Below, in pieces: positions 9,484-20,315 of a stretch of DNA of 45,760 bases (positions are counted from its first letter, which is position 1; each line of letters begins with the position of its first letter). The notes beneath the pieces were generated by a model that was given only the letters and a program-made list of their open reading frames with translations, made no database searches and was not told the DNA's origin. This stretch comes from Cudoniella acicularis (taxonomy: Eukaryota; Ascomycota; Leotiomycetes; Helotiales; Helotiaceae). The position numbers and the translations under genes are program-made. The stretch is from NCBI GenBank assembly GCA_013054445.1, contig JAAMPI010000281.1, positions 1 to 45,760 of the forward strand, given 5' to 3'.

Positions 9484-10849
9484 ATGGCTTCAACAATGAA
9501 GCTGCGCCTCGCGGCATCGTTGTTAATTGCATCAGTTGTCGCTCAACAACCTGGAACTTATACCGCAGAAGTCCATCCCAAGTTATCCTCGCAAAAATGT
9601 ACCAAAGCCGGTGGATGCGTCAAAGTCGATACGTCCGTCGTGCTGGATGCCAATTACCGCTGGCTACATAACGTCGGGGGGTACTCACCCTGTAACAGTG
9701 GAAGTTTTGACAAAACCTATTGCCCTGATGTCGAGACTTGCGCAAAGAATTGTGCTCTGGAAGGGGTTGATTATGCCAGTTATGGTATTCACGCCAGCGG
9801 GGATTCTCTTACTCTTAATCTTTTCAAGAAGGAAGGAAACACGACTTCAATGTCGTCTCCGAGAGTGTACCTCATGGCCAATGATACGACATATGACATG
9901 TTTAGACTTTTGAACCAGGAGATTGCTTTCGATGTCGATGTGTCAAAGGTTGCTTGTGGGATCAATGGTGCTCTGTATCTCTCTGAGATGAGTGCAACTG
10001 GGAATTCCGGTCCTCTCAACCCCGCTGGTGCTGCATATGGTACAGGATACTGTGATGCTCAGTGTCCGAATCAAAAATTCATCAATGGCGTGGTAAGCAA
10101 CAAAGAACTTGCTCTTTCCTTCGAGTTTTCTAAACTTTCTGCAGGCAAACCTCAACGGTACCTATGGAGCCTGCTGCAACGAGATGGATCTCTGGGAAGC
10201 CAACAATGCCGCAACAGCATTCACACCGCATCCCTGCAACGTGACCGGCTCATGGCAATGCTCCGGAGCTTCGTGCGGCACCAACAACCGCTACGGAGGC
10301 GCTTGCGACATGGACGGATGCGACTACAACTCCTACCGCAACGGCGCCCCTGATTTCTACGGCCCAAACAAAACCGTCGACACCAACCAGAAATTCAGCG
10401 TAATCACCCAATTCCTCACCACAGACAATACCACCACGGGCTCCCTCAAAGAAATCCGCCGCATCTACGTCCAAAACGGCAAAGTGATTCAAAACTCCGC
10501 CGTCAACGTCACCGGTCTCAAAGCCGTAAACAGTATGGACAACGAGTACTGCACTGCGCAGAAGAAAGTCTTTCCCACCACTGATGCGTTTGCTGCTCAG
10601 GGTGGCATGTCGAAGATGGGAGATGCGCTTGGGAGGGGAATGGTGCTTGTGTTTAGTATCTGGGATGATGCTAGTGGGGGTATGCTTTGGTTGGATAGTA
10701 CGACGGGGACGGGACCGGGGTCGGTTAGGGGACCGTGTTCGACAAGTAGTGGCAAGGCGGCGGATATTCAGGCCAATTATTCGGATGCTGCGGTTACGTT
10801 TTCGAATATTAAGGCGGGGGAGATTGGGTCAACTTTTGCTTCTTCTTGA
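9484..10849 (+). CDS. GH7 endo-beta-1,4-glucanase, secreted, no CBM1
   Basis: Two exons (9484-10092, 10145-10849; intron GTAAGC...TGCAG, 52 bp) give 437 residues. An N-terminal signal peptide (hydrophobic to about VVAQ, residue 21; a second ATG lies at codon 5) precedes a full GH7 domain with many cysteines. The catalytic motif NEMDLWEAN is present: Glu216 is the expected nucleophile, Asp218 the helper and Glu221 the acid/base of this retaining family. Features such as [30 protein letters not shown] and a compact C-terminus resemble endoglucanases (EG1/Cel7B) rather than the longer tunnel loops of cellobiohydrolases. It stops soon after the domain (ending GSTFASS) and lacks a linker and CBM1. 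Acts outside the cell on cellulose. A GGCTAA box upstream suggests XlnR/Xyr1-type induction. Confidence 0.94.
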
Positions 10850-11794
10850 GGAAGTTGAGGTAAGTGGGCTGTGTGTTGATGAGGTTGTAAATACCGAGTG
10901 GGAGTGAGTGGGTAGAAAATAATGGAGCATGGAAAATGATTGGTAACTGGAAATGAAAAGCACACAGATTACCTCAACTGTGGGAGACCAACCTAAAATA
11001 TGGTGTAATACGCTTCTCATTTTCCAATTAGAGCGATTGATTCTCGTTAGTCCGGGCACGTTTGAAATTGCTATGGAAAAGTCTCTTTTCGTATCTGATG
11101 ATCCTGATCAAAGAAAAAGCTTTTTGCGTTGCTGCTGTGCAGTATATCTCACGAGCACAGCAACTCTGCGCCAGCGGTACACCAGCATTAAAACCAGTCA
11201 CGTTCCTCGACTTTCTGTGCATTGAGTCAAAGTTTCTTAGCTTGCAAGGCAGAAAAGCAAGCTTCGTATTGAGAAATAAGACGACGAAATCTATCTTTTT
11301 AAATGCTGTTTGTCGTCCCTGCACCAGCTTGCTGCCTGGCCAAGCCGTTGGCGTGTGTTTCTTCCTCCACAACTGATGTAACCGCCCATGCCTCAGAACG
11401 TTTGCAAAAGTGCAAAAGATTGTTAGAGTCTACCTAAACACTAGGTCGATTGTTACTAGTCAGATTCGAACCCCCTTGGAGACGCTTTTTATAGTAGGGG
11501 CTAGGTTCAGCCAGAATGGCACCTAGTCGTCGCCATCGATGGGTCGGGATTGTCTCAGACTTTTCCAGGAAGAGTTTCAGGCGGCATAGACGAAGACCTA
11601 AAAGACGAATTATGGTATGCTGTAGGAGGTGCTTTTCTCGAGTGTCCTTTGTCCTCATTTCCCACGGCCATTGGGCTTTCGTCTTCTGAGCCGTCAAGAC
11701 CTGCTTCTTCCCTCGTTCTCTTTTTGACTTTGTTGTCATAGGAAACCTCTCCAGAAGTAGCGCTATAAGCTCGTGCTACATAATTGCATACCCA
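10850..11794. other. Intergenic region between convergent genes
   Basis: Holds the 3' ends of the GH7 gene (plus) and the coiled-coil gene (minus). A 101-codon open frame on the minus strand (11739-11434) has no recognisable features and is probably chance. A T-arm-like string near 11463-11476 was checked for a tRNA and rejected. Confidence 0.45.
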
Positions 11795-12951
11795 CTATCC
11801 CATCTCGCCTTCTATATTCTCCATTGACGAATTAAATTTAGTGACAGCCTTTGCGATTTCTTGAAGCTTTGATTGTGATATCTTTTGGAGTTCGGGCTTG
11901 CAAGTGCTGTATGCATTCGTTAGAGCAGTCGTGAATTCCACCTTATTAACCATGTCGTAGTCAACGTCGCCGTTCTCAAATCTTCGAACAAGCTCTGCGT
12001 CATCCCATTCTCTCCAGTTCTTCCGGTCGGGAGCTATCTGTAGCAGGTCAGAAATTAGAGACCCCGGTAAAGGCTTTTGGAAACCATACCTGTATAGCGA
12101 GTTTATGCTTTGCTATCTTGATTCTCCTGTTGTAAACCTTAATCACTTGTTGCTCATCCTGAATAACAGCGAGCTTTCGCTTCTCAAGCTCAGTCAGTTT
12201 CTGCTTTGTCGTGGCAATCTCTTTGCTGATCTGTTGCTCCTTGACCACTTTCTCCTCTCTTTTAAGCCTCATTGTGGCTTCATTATTTGCCTCTTGACCC
12301 ATCAGTACCGCAATAAAGTAATTTGCTATACAGATAATAAGCTTTATGCATAGCGAGAATAGCAGCCTAATACTTACGCATTTTGAAGCTCTGGAGGAAT
12401 GTCAACTTTCTCGACAGTTATGCGAAACGGGAAAACTTGTGCACCGCAACGGAAAAGGCTGTTGAGTCAAGTGTGGCTTACCGTTCTTCGTGATTTATTA
12501 TAGCTTTGAAGGCGAGGATTTGGCTTTCTACAAAGGAGAGTGGAATATCGGAAATGGTCCCTGGCAACGAGAAGCGAAAGTTCACTTTTGCAAGAATCTG
12601 ATTCGATTTGATATGCTGCTCTCGGCTCCAAGAATGAGTAAAGGCTGACTGAATTCCCGAGTTTCTTGTCCTGAAGTTGTGGCGTTGCTCACTTTTTGCA
12701 GTTGGAGTGTTTGAAGTTGTTGAGTTGCGGGAAAAAGTTGGCGTTCTATGGAAATAGTTGGAAAGACCTCCGGCTTTGGGGATTGGGTGAGACCGTTTGG
12801 CCTTTGGCCGTGCGAAAAGTTTGAGAGAACAAAGGAAGGCTGTTGTTGAGGGGGGGAAAGGTGATCTCGTATCAAGGAGTAAGAACAGGGAGATTAAGAT
12901 GGATGTTGAGAGGTCAGCAGATGGTTGAGAAGCGCTCAGATAAGTTTCCAC
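11795..12951 (-). CDS. Coiled-coil protein of unknown function (multi-exon model)
   Basis: On the minus strand an ATG at 12951 opens about 157 codons, low-complexity at first and ending ILAFKAIINHEER. An intron (GTAAGCC...CAACAG) leads in frame to LFRCGAQVFPFRITVEKVDIPPELQNA, followed by a GTAAGT donor. The next exon (to 12090) is a strong Lys/Glu-rich coiled coil (KEEQQ, TTKQKLTELEKRKLAV). A 52-bp intron (12038-12089) then joins the last exon, starting IAPDRKNWREWDDAELVRRF and ending at TAG 11795-11797. The VDIPPELQNA segment followed by an Ala/Glu/Lys-rich helix is reminiscent of SPFH/prohibitin-like proteins, but the similarity is too short to name it. The junction near 12325-12360 is one base out of frame with the obvious splice sites: either the model is wrong there, a second start at ATG 12302 is used, or a frameshift is present. 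Confidence 0.5.
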
Positions 12952-13422
12952 GAGAGACTCGTTTAAATGTGGAGACAGAGTGCTTTTCTCCGCTCGAGAT
13001 AAAGTGAATAGGTAGATGGTTTGTATTTGAGATAAATACAGGGGTGGAAATTGTGTCGTCAGTGCATTTTAGAGGGCTGGGAAAAGTGATAGGTAGAATT
13101 GCGACTCAGTAAAAAGAAGCTTCGAGGTTCTGATTCCACTCAAGACTTCCCTCGAGGTCTTGTTTCTTATTGAGGTGCCATGTATTTTGCGCAGTTCTAA
13201 ATGGTATTGATGAATCCAGGCCTCAATATCTCACAAGCGCACGGGTCTTGGGACACAGTTTGTTGGTAGTATTTTTTATGTCGTGCTCAAAAGAACCTTT
13301 GCCACATAAAAAAGAGCCCCTCCTAAGCTACTTGGTTCTTCGTTGCTTCCTTCCCACAGTAGCCAGATCATCCTAGCCAGAAGTCCAACTAGCAGATCCA
13401 ACCGGAATCCCACCTCAAACTA
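12952..13422. other. Intergenic, no gene recognised
   Basis: 5' region of the coiled-coil gene and 3' region of the small 95-residue gene, both on the minus strand. No conserved motif or repeat was seen. Confidence 0.45.
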
Positions 13423-13811
13423 TCAGTCCTTCTTCGTGGCTCCCTCCTTCTCTCCCAAGCTAAGTCCCCCCAACTCCTCAGCAAACTTCGCATCTTTCTT
13501 GTCCTCAACTTTCTTCTTCTCAATTCGCTTTTCGGTCAAGAGAGCGCCAACGACAGCCATTTGCGCAGCTTGAATAGTCTCCTATTATTCTCGTCAGAAC
13601 ACAGCCACATAAATCAAATAACAGGAAATTACTTCATTTCTAATCTCATAAGCGCCGACAAGTTGCTTTATGAAGTTGAGCGAAGCCATGGAGCGAGGAG
13701 GGCCTTCAGGGTTGTAATTTTCGGTGACCTTGCTGTTGGAGGAAGAACTTGAGGAAGCTGAAGGGATGGTTAGTCGATATCAAGATAATAGTGAAGAATG
13801 CACGCACCCAT
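13423..13811 (-). CDS. Small conserved-looking protein, 95 aa, three exons
   Basis: The first coding exon is only four bases (ATG G, 13811-13808). A 50-bp intron (13758-13807, GTGCGT...CTAAC...TTCAG) leads to exon 2 (13757-13633), and a 51-bp intron (13582-13632, GTAATT...AATAG) to exon 3 (13581-13423). Both introns keep one frame open: a Ser-rich start, then SMASLNFIKQLVGAYEIRNE joined to ETIQAAQMAVVGALLTEKR, and a Lys/Glu-rich charged end (EKKKVEDKKDAKF ... GEKEGATKKD). The tight agreement of frame, splice sites and branch point supports a real gene, though it is too short and split to be obvious as an open frame. No signal peptide or membrane segment; probably cytosolic or nuclear. Function unknown. 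Confidence 0.68.
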
Positions 13812-14441
13812 TTCTGCAACGATTTGGTTTTAATGCGTGTTTGTGGGTTCAAATTAGGTTCCTTCTTCACGTTGCAAGATGCTGTGCGAAAGGAGCCTGT
13901 TGTGCACAGCTTGTGTAGAAGTCGAAATTATTGTAGTGAGAACGGTGAACAAGATTCAAAGGAAGATCGGGAGGCGCTTAAATAATGCACTAGACTCTAG
14001 ACCGAGGCAATTGTTCTCACGTGCGGAGTTGGATTGAATAACCTTTGGGCTTTCTCAATCTCTTAGCAAATAATAGGTGACTAATTCATCAAAAACATAT
14101 TCACTTACCCACGAGCATACTTTGCAACTGATCATTTCGTAAAATCTGAAGAAGCAAGGAGACAGGTGGGAACTTCCAAATTTATGAGCAAATTTCTAGG
14201 GATTAAACGCAGAAAGAAAGTCAAAGAAAAGGGGGGGAGGGAAGGAGAAATGACATTTACGTCTTTTTTCAGTTCCCAACTTACATGCAACACTCCCCTG
14301 CGGCTATCCGCGGTCCGATAAGCAAACATCTTTGCCTCGTCGCTTCACTCGCAATGAATTCAGCATGGAAAAGGGGGGTGAGGTTACATAAGCAAATCCT
14401 ATTCATCAATGCCAAACTCCTCTCATGGCACAACCTCAGTA
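13812..14441. other. Intergenic, no gene recognised
   Basis: 5' leader and promoter of the 95-residue gene, and 3' flank of the spherulin-4-like gene (both minus strand). Contains a G-rich run near 14230-14240. No coding motif seen. Confidence 0.4.
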
Positions 14442-15809
14442 CTATGCCAAACTCATTGCTTTACAAAAATCTTGCCACATGGTACTCCACGCCGTGTAAA
14501 CCCCCTCCGTCGAAAGGAACAAACCACCAATGCCAGCCTGCACAATACTATTCACAAAAGCCAACTGATCCGCCACCGTTCCCGTAAATCCATACATAAT
14601 AAGCAAAGTCCTCGCCCGATTCGCGGGCGCAATCCACCCAATAGTAGCGTTGGAATACTTGGTGTAACTGTTCTCAAATGCAACAACATAGTCCGCCAAG
14701 CTATACCATTCTGCTGGAACGACTCTGCCGGGGTTGAAAACCACGAGGTCGTTTCCAGCTCCAAGGCTTGTGCGTGCGAATGTGGTGACGTTGGTCATGT
14801 AATCGATGGTCGTTGCGTTGTAGTCGTAAGCTGTCTCGTCGAAAAAAACTCCGGACATGTGATAGTCGCTCCCCCAGGTGATGTGGTTTTTCCAATTGGC
14901 GCAAACGGTAATATCTTTGTACACATCGGCAATGGGACGGAGCATATACTCCGTGTGGACGTAACAGAGGGGAACTGCATTTTTGTAGCCTCGCAAGGTG
15001 TTAATTGCGGTGATGTAGTAGACGTCTGGAGATGAATCCGTCCCATTGGACCAATTGTTGAAAGTGTTGACCACTACTTGGAATTTCAAGTTAGGGTTTT
15101 TGGCAAGACTGGTGTACAGAGGCTCCCATGCTGTATAAGATGGATAGATGTACAACGGCACGACAACGGTTGCTGAAGGGGTGGTTGTGACAGGAATTCC
15201 AGTTGCAGTGGTGCTTGTTGTCAGGGTCGAACTAGCCGCCGGCGAAGAAAATGAAGTGGAGGGAATGCCGGTTGAGGAGCTTGTTGATGGGATGCTTGTT
15301 GTTAAGATGGAACTTGAGGAAGAGGAGCTGCTTGGAAAGCTGGATGGAGTGGTGCTTGTAGTCAAAGTAGAGCTGGTGGAAGGGACAGAAATTGACGTAG
15401 ATGAAACGCTAGTAGAGGAGCTCGTGCTGCTGACTGGAGTACTGGAGGTTGTCGTAATTGTTATAATTGTTGTAGGTGCAGAAGACGATGTAAACGATGT
15501 AGAAGTCAAAGATTCAGAGGTCGACGAGGATGACTCCGAAGTTGATGTTTCCGTTTCCGTATCTATTTCCGACGTAGAAGTTGGAATTTCAGACGGCGAG
15601 GATGTAATTGTGGTAGATTTCCGTGTCGAAGATCGTTTTGACGTCGTAGTAATCCTCTTTGTTGATGACGTTTTAGTTGAAGTTTTCGTGGACGATATCT
15701 TTGTTGATGTTGTCTTTCTGGAAGTAGTCCTCGATGTTGTCTTTTTGGTTGTCGCAGCAGAGGCTGCTAACACGAAGCATGCAATGGTAATGAAACGTGA
15801 GAGCAGCAT
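14442..15809 (-). CDS. Spherulin-4-like cell surface protein
   Basis: Intronless, 455 residues from ATG 15809 (MLLSRFITIACFVLAASAA is a clear signal peptide; an upstream in-frame ATG at 15893 would bury it). Residues about 20-215 are an extreme Ser/Thr-rich, mucin-like stretch expected to be heavily O-mannosylated, typical of wall-anchored fungal proteins. The C-terminal half (about 220-450) carries landmarks of the spherulation-specific family 4: VPLYIYPSYTAWEPLY near the start, NPNLKFQVVVN, a YYITAINTLRGYKNAVPLCY segment, then GVFFDETAYDY and a TIM-barrel-like order to the end (YGFTGTVADQL). The family is named after slime-mould spherulin 4; its biochemical role is not established, though a glycosidase-like barrel is suspected. 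No GPI signal is obvious. The Ser/Thr repeat creates a long antisense open frame that is not a gene. Confidence 0.88.
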   Translation of the reverse strand: MLLSRFITIACFVLAASAATTKKTTSRTTSRKTTSTKISSTKTSTKTSSTKRITTTSKRSSTRKSTTITSSPSEIPTSTSEIDTETETSTSESSSSTSESLTSTSFTSSSAPTTIITITTTSSTPVSSTSSSTSVSSTSISVPSTSSTLTTSTTPSSFPSSSSSSSSILTTSIPSTSSSTGIPSTSFSSPAASSTLTTSTTATGIPVTTTPSATVVVPLYIYPSYTAWEPLYTSLAKNPNLKFQVVVNTFNNWSNGTDSSPDVYYITAINTLRGYKNAVPLCYVHTEYMLRPIADVYKDITVCANWKNHITWGSDYHMSGVFFDETAYDYNATTIDYMTNVTTFARTSLGAGNDLVVFNPGRVVPAEWYSLADYVVAFENSYTKYSNATIGWIAPANRARTLLIMYGFTGTVADQLAFVNSIVQAGIGGLFLSTEGVYTAWSTMWQDFCKAMSLA

Positions 15810-17625
15810 CTTGTGGTACCAGCTGTTGCCGCAGTTCCACAGGCCTTGGCAAGGTATATCTGATTCCCGGGCCCGGTGGTGGGAATTTCCCACAGCGCTG
15901 CAGTCGGTGCCCTATAACAGAACCGTCGAAAGTAACTTGCCCATATGGAATAGGTTACTTCTAGCACTCAGTCCCACTTTTCGATATTGAAAACCTGTTT
16001 CGCGTAAAGATCGTCGATGCATAATTCTAGAAGACAGTCTTGATGTCTTAGTTATAAGATCCCTCGACGGGCCCGGAACGTTACCTTTCTAAAAGAGAAT
16101 TTTGAGCACCCTAATCAACCTTTTCGTGACCCTGGCGGCTAAAACATGCTGTGTTCTATGCAAAACCAATCAGAATTCCAGAGTTTCACCGTTTAACGCG
16201 TTTTTCATTAGTTTATTTAGCCTTTTGAGAACATCCTTAAGTGCGTTGATCGCAAAAACATTAAGCCGAGTGTAAGATGTGTCCTTTCAAACTTAATTTT
16301 AAATTAATTTGTGAATAGTTACATTTCAAGATTTCGCTTAACTCCAAGAAATATTTGATTAATTAGCGAGTTTGGATTTTCGGCCCATCATGTGGTCCAC
16401 GAAGTAGTCAGAAATACTAAGGCTCGGGAAATCAAAACTAGAAATCATTTGAATACACATGATAGCAGGTTTTGTCTGGCTGTGAGAATTAGAACCTTAG
16501 AAATCCTACCCGTAAGCAGCCTCTCGTCTCCCAAGATATAATTAGTCTTCATTATGTTGTAATTTGCCAACATTTGCACGAGGTTAACGCTAAACCAATT
16601 GATAAAATCAAGACAGGGATGGCATTTTAGAGACGAGTGATTTTGGCCTGTAAAAAGACCGTCGCGAATCTCACAAGCTCGCGTATCTGACATTTGAATG
16701 AGGAGGGCTGACGCCTTCATGCCCATGTGTTGGTTGCGCCTACTCCCGGTGCTTAATCACACATCAGCACATTTCATTTCTTTTCACTAATTTCTGCATA
16801 CTTCCAATTAGTCTAGACCTCGGAAACGTGTGGGTCAACACAGGCTGTTTGTTTTTCCATTGCCGACCTGGATATGCATGCTGTTCCTTATTAGCCTGTA
16901 GCCGTTCCCGCATTTTCTTCCAAATTGTTCGAAGTCTTCGCGAACACTTCAAATCTTTAAAATAACCACGTGCTTATAGATCAGAGCATCTCATTTCCCG
17001 GAAAATATCCATCTTACGAGCAGTTGAAAGCTATGTGATTTGTTTTTGGAAGTGCTGATTAGGAGGGGCAATTGCGAATAGCGACAAGTTCGGCAATGTG
17101 CCATGCTTCACTTTCTCCTCTGTACGAATGCCAAGGTTCTCCAAATCTCTTTCAGATCATCCGAGCCGCAGCTGCATATTCCAGAATCGCACGTTGATTT
17201 CCAGCGTTTCAACGACGGCAATGAACCCATTTTGTCTCTATTTTCGGCATTGGAATTCGGTCTGGCCGTGAAAATGCCCGCACCAGGAATCCCATTCCCA
17301 GCCAAATCGTCTGCAAAGTAACCTTTTCGTACACACCAAACAGAAAGTCCCCAATAGGAGAATTTCCTCCCATGGAAAGACCCGGCCGCTTCCCGGAAGC
17401 GTGTTCCGGAATCACTTCAGAATACCCAACGCCAGCCAAATAAACTTGCATGCGGCAACCTCTTAATTTAATGTTCGAGAACCACAGCATGAAAATGGTA
17501 GCATTCTATGCAGAAGTTTTGTTGCTGCCTGTTTCTCCACAATAAAAAGATTAAAACCTTCGGATTATCCCCAGACCCGTTTCCAAATTAACTTTTCATC
17601 AACATATGGGTTATCATTGATCACG
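15810..17625. other. Long intergenic stretch
   Basis: Separates the divergent spherulin-4-like and CBM1 genes. Open frames here (for example a 93-codon minus frame ending at 17209) carry no recognisable family motif. 16010-16340 is AT-rich. No repeat pair was detected by eye. Confidence 0.4.
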
Positions 17626-18374
17626 ATGCAACTAATTAATCTCGCCTTCACGGCTCTGCTCACGCTCTCTACCGTCGTGGTATGAAAGCCTTCTGAAAAT
17701 TTTGTCCGAATCCGGAAGTGCACAGCTAACCTCTACCGCAGATTTCCCAAACCACATACACAGAGTCACGAACAATTAATGTGACGGTCACCATTGGACT
17801 GCCATCAGGACCTTCGAGTATCGATACGACATCTACCACGATTTCGACTGTCACATTATCATCTTCCAAACCCAGTAAAAGCACAACCATAACCACAAGT
17901 TCATCGTTTACACCCTCAAGCACAAGTTCGACGACTAGTAGTAGTACTGCCAGTACAAGCAAAGCCAGACCCACATCTACCCAGTCGCCTTCAACAACAA
18001 TTGAAATAGTCACAGAAACCATATACACCACGATTTATACAACAATTTATACGGCATCGAGTTCGAACCTATCTAGTACGGAAGATTCAAGTTTAACACC
18101 CCCAGAACCAACGACAACTGCACCGCCCGATCCGAATCGCACTAAGTGTCCTGTTCCGAGATATTACCAGTGTGGTGGGTCGACTTGGAAAGGATGCACG
18201 AAGTGTGAGAGTGGTTCTGTTTGCACGAGTCAAAATGGTAAGAGCTTTGCATTCCCTTTGAAAAGAAATATGTTAATTCGTGGGGATTTGGTAGAGTTCT
18301 ATTATCAGTGTGTTGAGTCAACCGCTGCAGCTACTGCAGATACCCTAGGTGCCGAGGCTACGGCTACTGGTTAA
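17626..18374 (+). CDS. Secreted Ser/Thr-rich protein with C-terminal CBM1
   Basis: Three exons (17626-17679, 17742-18237, 18295-18374). Exon 1 is the signal peptide (MQLINLAFTALLTLSTVV). Exon 2 is a Thr/Ser-rich, O-glycosylated stalk that includes VTETIYTTIYTTIYT-like repeats. A cellulose-binding module of family 1 follows, with its conserved order YYQCGGSTWKGCTKCESGSVC, then after the second intron FYYQCV. That intron (GTAAGA...GGTAG, 57 bp) splits the module, and splicing restores the four-cysteine pattern and the aromatic binding residues. A short Ala/Thr tail follows. About 209 residues in total. No catalytic domain is present, so the product binds cellulose or chitin-like surfaces without cutting them: perhaps a wall or adhesion protein, or one that helps enzymes bind. 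Reading through the second intron would destroy the module. Confidence 0.85.
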
Positions 18375-18417
18375 GAAAAGGCGACGACGGAGAGGAGTGA
18401 ATTAATAAACGCTGGGC

Positions 18418-18443
18418 AATAAAAATAAAAATAAAAATAAAAA
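18418..18443 (+). repeat. AAAAT microsatellite
   Basis: About four to five tandem AATAA/AAAAT units directly after the stop codon region of the CBM1 gene; also serves as an A-rich 3' end region where polyadenylation could occur. Confidence 0.8.
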
Positions 18444-19425
18444 GACGTGGAGTTAAAATGAGAATTTTGAAATGACATAGCTTGAGAAAAGTCGAAGTTC
18501 ATAAAGAGATACTAAACCAAGTCTAATAGCGGGATTTTCCATGCAAAGATATATTGCATTTAGCTACAGTGACGCGCAACTACTGTTAGTGAAAACGGCC
18601 CCCACTACCAAAACTTAGGACGAACACCTTAAATAATTGTTAGACAATCAACATTATTTTAAGTTTGCTAGTAGTACGAATTGTTTAGGCGTTCTATATT
18701 ACTTATTCCCTCTTTTCCGTTTTTATTTATAATTTATAAGTCTAGAGCTACGGAGTTCATAATCTAGCTACCGCGCGCTCTCTATAGATTTACATACAAA
18801 TTCGCTAAACTTTTAGGTACCCTAGACAAATCCATAACTTTTGACCTTATTTTTACCTTAAAACAATTATTCGTCGTGATGCAATTAATTATTGCCTTCT
18901 CATTATGCTTAACATCACACGATAAATTCGCACCTTGTGTGGTTCTATTTATATTACTTGGTGTAGAGGGTGATATTTGGGTGTTTTTGGTGGGGTTCTA
19001 AAATTCGGCTAACAGCAGTCGCATAGTACTGTAAGGGCTAAAAGAAAAGAGAAGCATATTTTTAGGGCTTTCAGGGCTTGATGTGAATGTAGAAGACTAC
19101 TAGCTTGCTTCTGAATATAAGCACTCGGAGGTATAACGCTAACCTGTGCTAAAGAAAATTAAGACATAAAAAAGCTAAAGAATATATAACTACGAAAGCA
19201 CTACTACATTTAGCTTTCCTTTGAATAAATAACCCGATTGTTCTCAGAAAACCTTAATAATATCCCTTAAAAGTATATCTATACAACCATAGACAGGAAA
19301 AAATACAACGACCTGAACTAGCCCTAACCTATTTAGCTCGACTTGTAGTTGTTTAACTTGGATTACGGTTGATGATACTAAGTCACATGATGTTCTACTC
19401 CGATAATTGAGTGAGGCTGACCTAA
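18444..19425. other. AT-rich gene-free stretch
   Basis: Very AT- and TpA-rich with no credible coding frame; the composition suggests old, RIP-mutated repeat DNA, but no family can be named. It ends at the left border of MITE copy B. Confidence 0.45.
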
Positions 19426-19698
19426 CGAGCCTGGCCAGCTAAGTCTGTGTTTTCAGGGTATTTTACTAGTAAATCAAAAATCAAAAGTCGTAAACTTTCA
19501 AAAGCTAGTTATTAAAAAGTATCTTTACCTTCTAAAACTCACGATTACTTATTTTCTATACTATAATTATTCTTAGTTATTTTATAACATTCAAGTGATC
19601 GCGATAGCTTTCGTTTTTGAAAGCTTGAAAGCGGGGTCACAACGCCTGGAAATCGCTTAAAAGTAGCCTGAAAACGCAGACTTAGCTGACCAGGCTCG
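19426..19698. mobile_element. MITE, copy B (273 bp, TAA target duplication)
   Basis: Same family as the element at 1921-2192: left end CGAGCCTGGCCAGCTAAGTC, right end in reverse complement CGAGCCTGGTCAGCTAAGTC, with TAA on each side (19423-19425 and 19699-19701). The interior aligns with copy A (shared TTTACCTTCT-like and TTCAAGTGAT-like segments) but is diverged. No coding capacity. It lies about 80 bases past the 3' end of the HET pseudogene. Confidence 0.88.
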
Positions 19699-20268
19699 TA
19701 AGTGGATCTAGAATCGACCTCCAGCAATGGCCCTTTTCAGCTTAACGAGGAAGCGAGAATAGCTTCATTTAGTATCTATTGTGTTGATAGATTAAAAAGA
19801 GTCACTGTATTCCAGATAACAGACACCCGTGCCCGGTTCTTTTCAAATTGCTTGGAGTTCACCTCTGTCAGAGGCCGTTCACGAAGGACTACAAAATCAC
19901 AAGTATAGTAGCAAAAATGCTCTCCGTTGCGGGTCTCAACCACAGAGACCAAGACTCCGCGTAGTTCTCGTGTCTCCCTTCCAAACAGATGTGGAAAAAT
20001 AACCGCTGTGCTCTTGATTTTGGCGAGATGGTTCCAGGATCTTTGATCCGAGATTTTCATAAGATCATACCAGCTTTGGTCGCTTTCATCAAGAATGTTC
20101 AGACCTCTGTCGTCTGTTTGTTCAAGAAATATTCCGTCTTCTAGCCTCAAGATAAAACCCAAGAACTTGACATGCAGTCCGTACTCATCTGCGAACCCGT
20201 CGTCAGGGATCAGCGGACCACCTCTGCTATAGTCAGCATCTAGATCTTTCAATGTGTAGGTTGCATCT

Positions 20269-20290
20269 CCAATCTGGGTCCAATCTGGGT
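20269..20290. repeat. 11-bp tandem duplication in the HET pseudogene
   Basis: CCAATCTGGGT occurs twice in a row (20269-20279, 20280-20290). One copy is enough to keep the HET frame continuous with the segment upstream of the LTR; two copies shift it by 11 bases. Confidence 0.9.
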
Positions 20291-20315
20291 CCTTCCAAGA
20301 TATGTGGTAGGAGAC

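Noticed and set aside
11440..11540. tRNA-like T-arm string (GGGTTCGAATC on the minus strand)
   Set aside because: The bases flanking the loop do not pair into a T stem, and no anticodon or acceptor stem could be built.
15148..15990. Plus-strand 280-codon frame rich in Val/Asp/Glu
   Set aside because: Antisense shadow of the Ser/Thr-rich region of the spherulin-4-like gene.
17209..17490. 93-codon minus-strand frame upstream of the CBM1 gene
   Set aside because: Not recognised, no splice partners seen, and it overlaps equally plausible frames.
7783..18374. Secondary-metabolite or wall-degradation gene cluster
   Set aside because: GH7, spherulin-4-like and CBM1 genes are separated by unrelated genes and kilobases of non-coding DNA, and no backbone or transporter genes are present.
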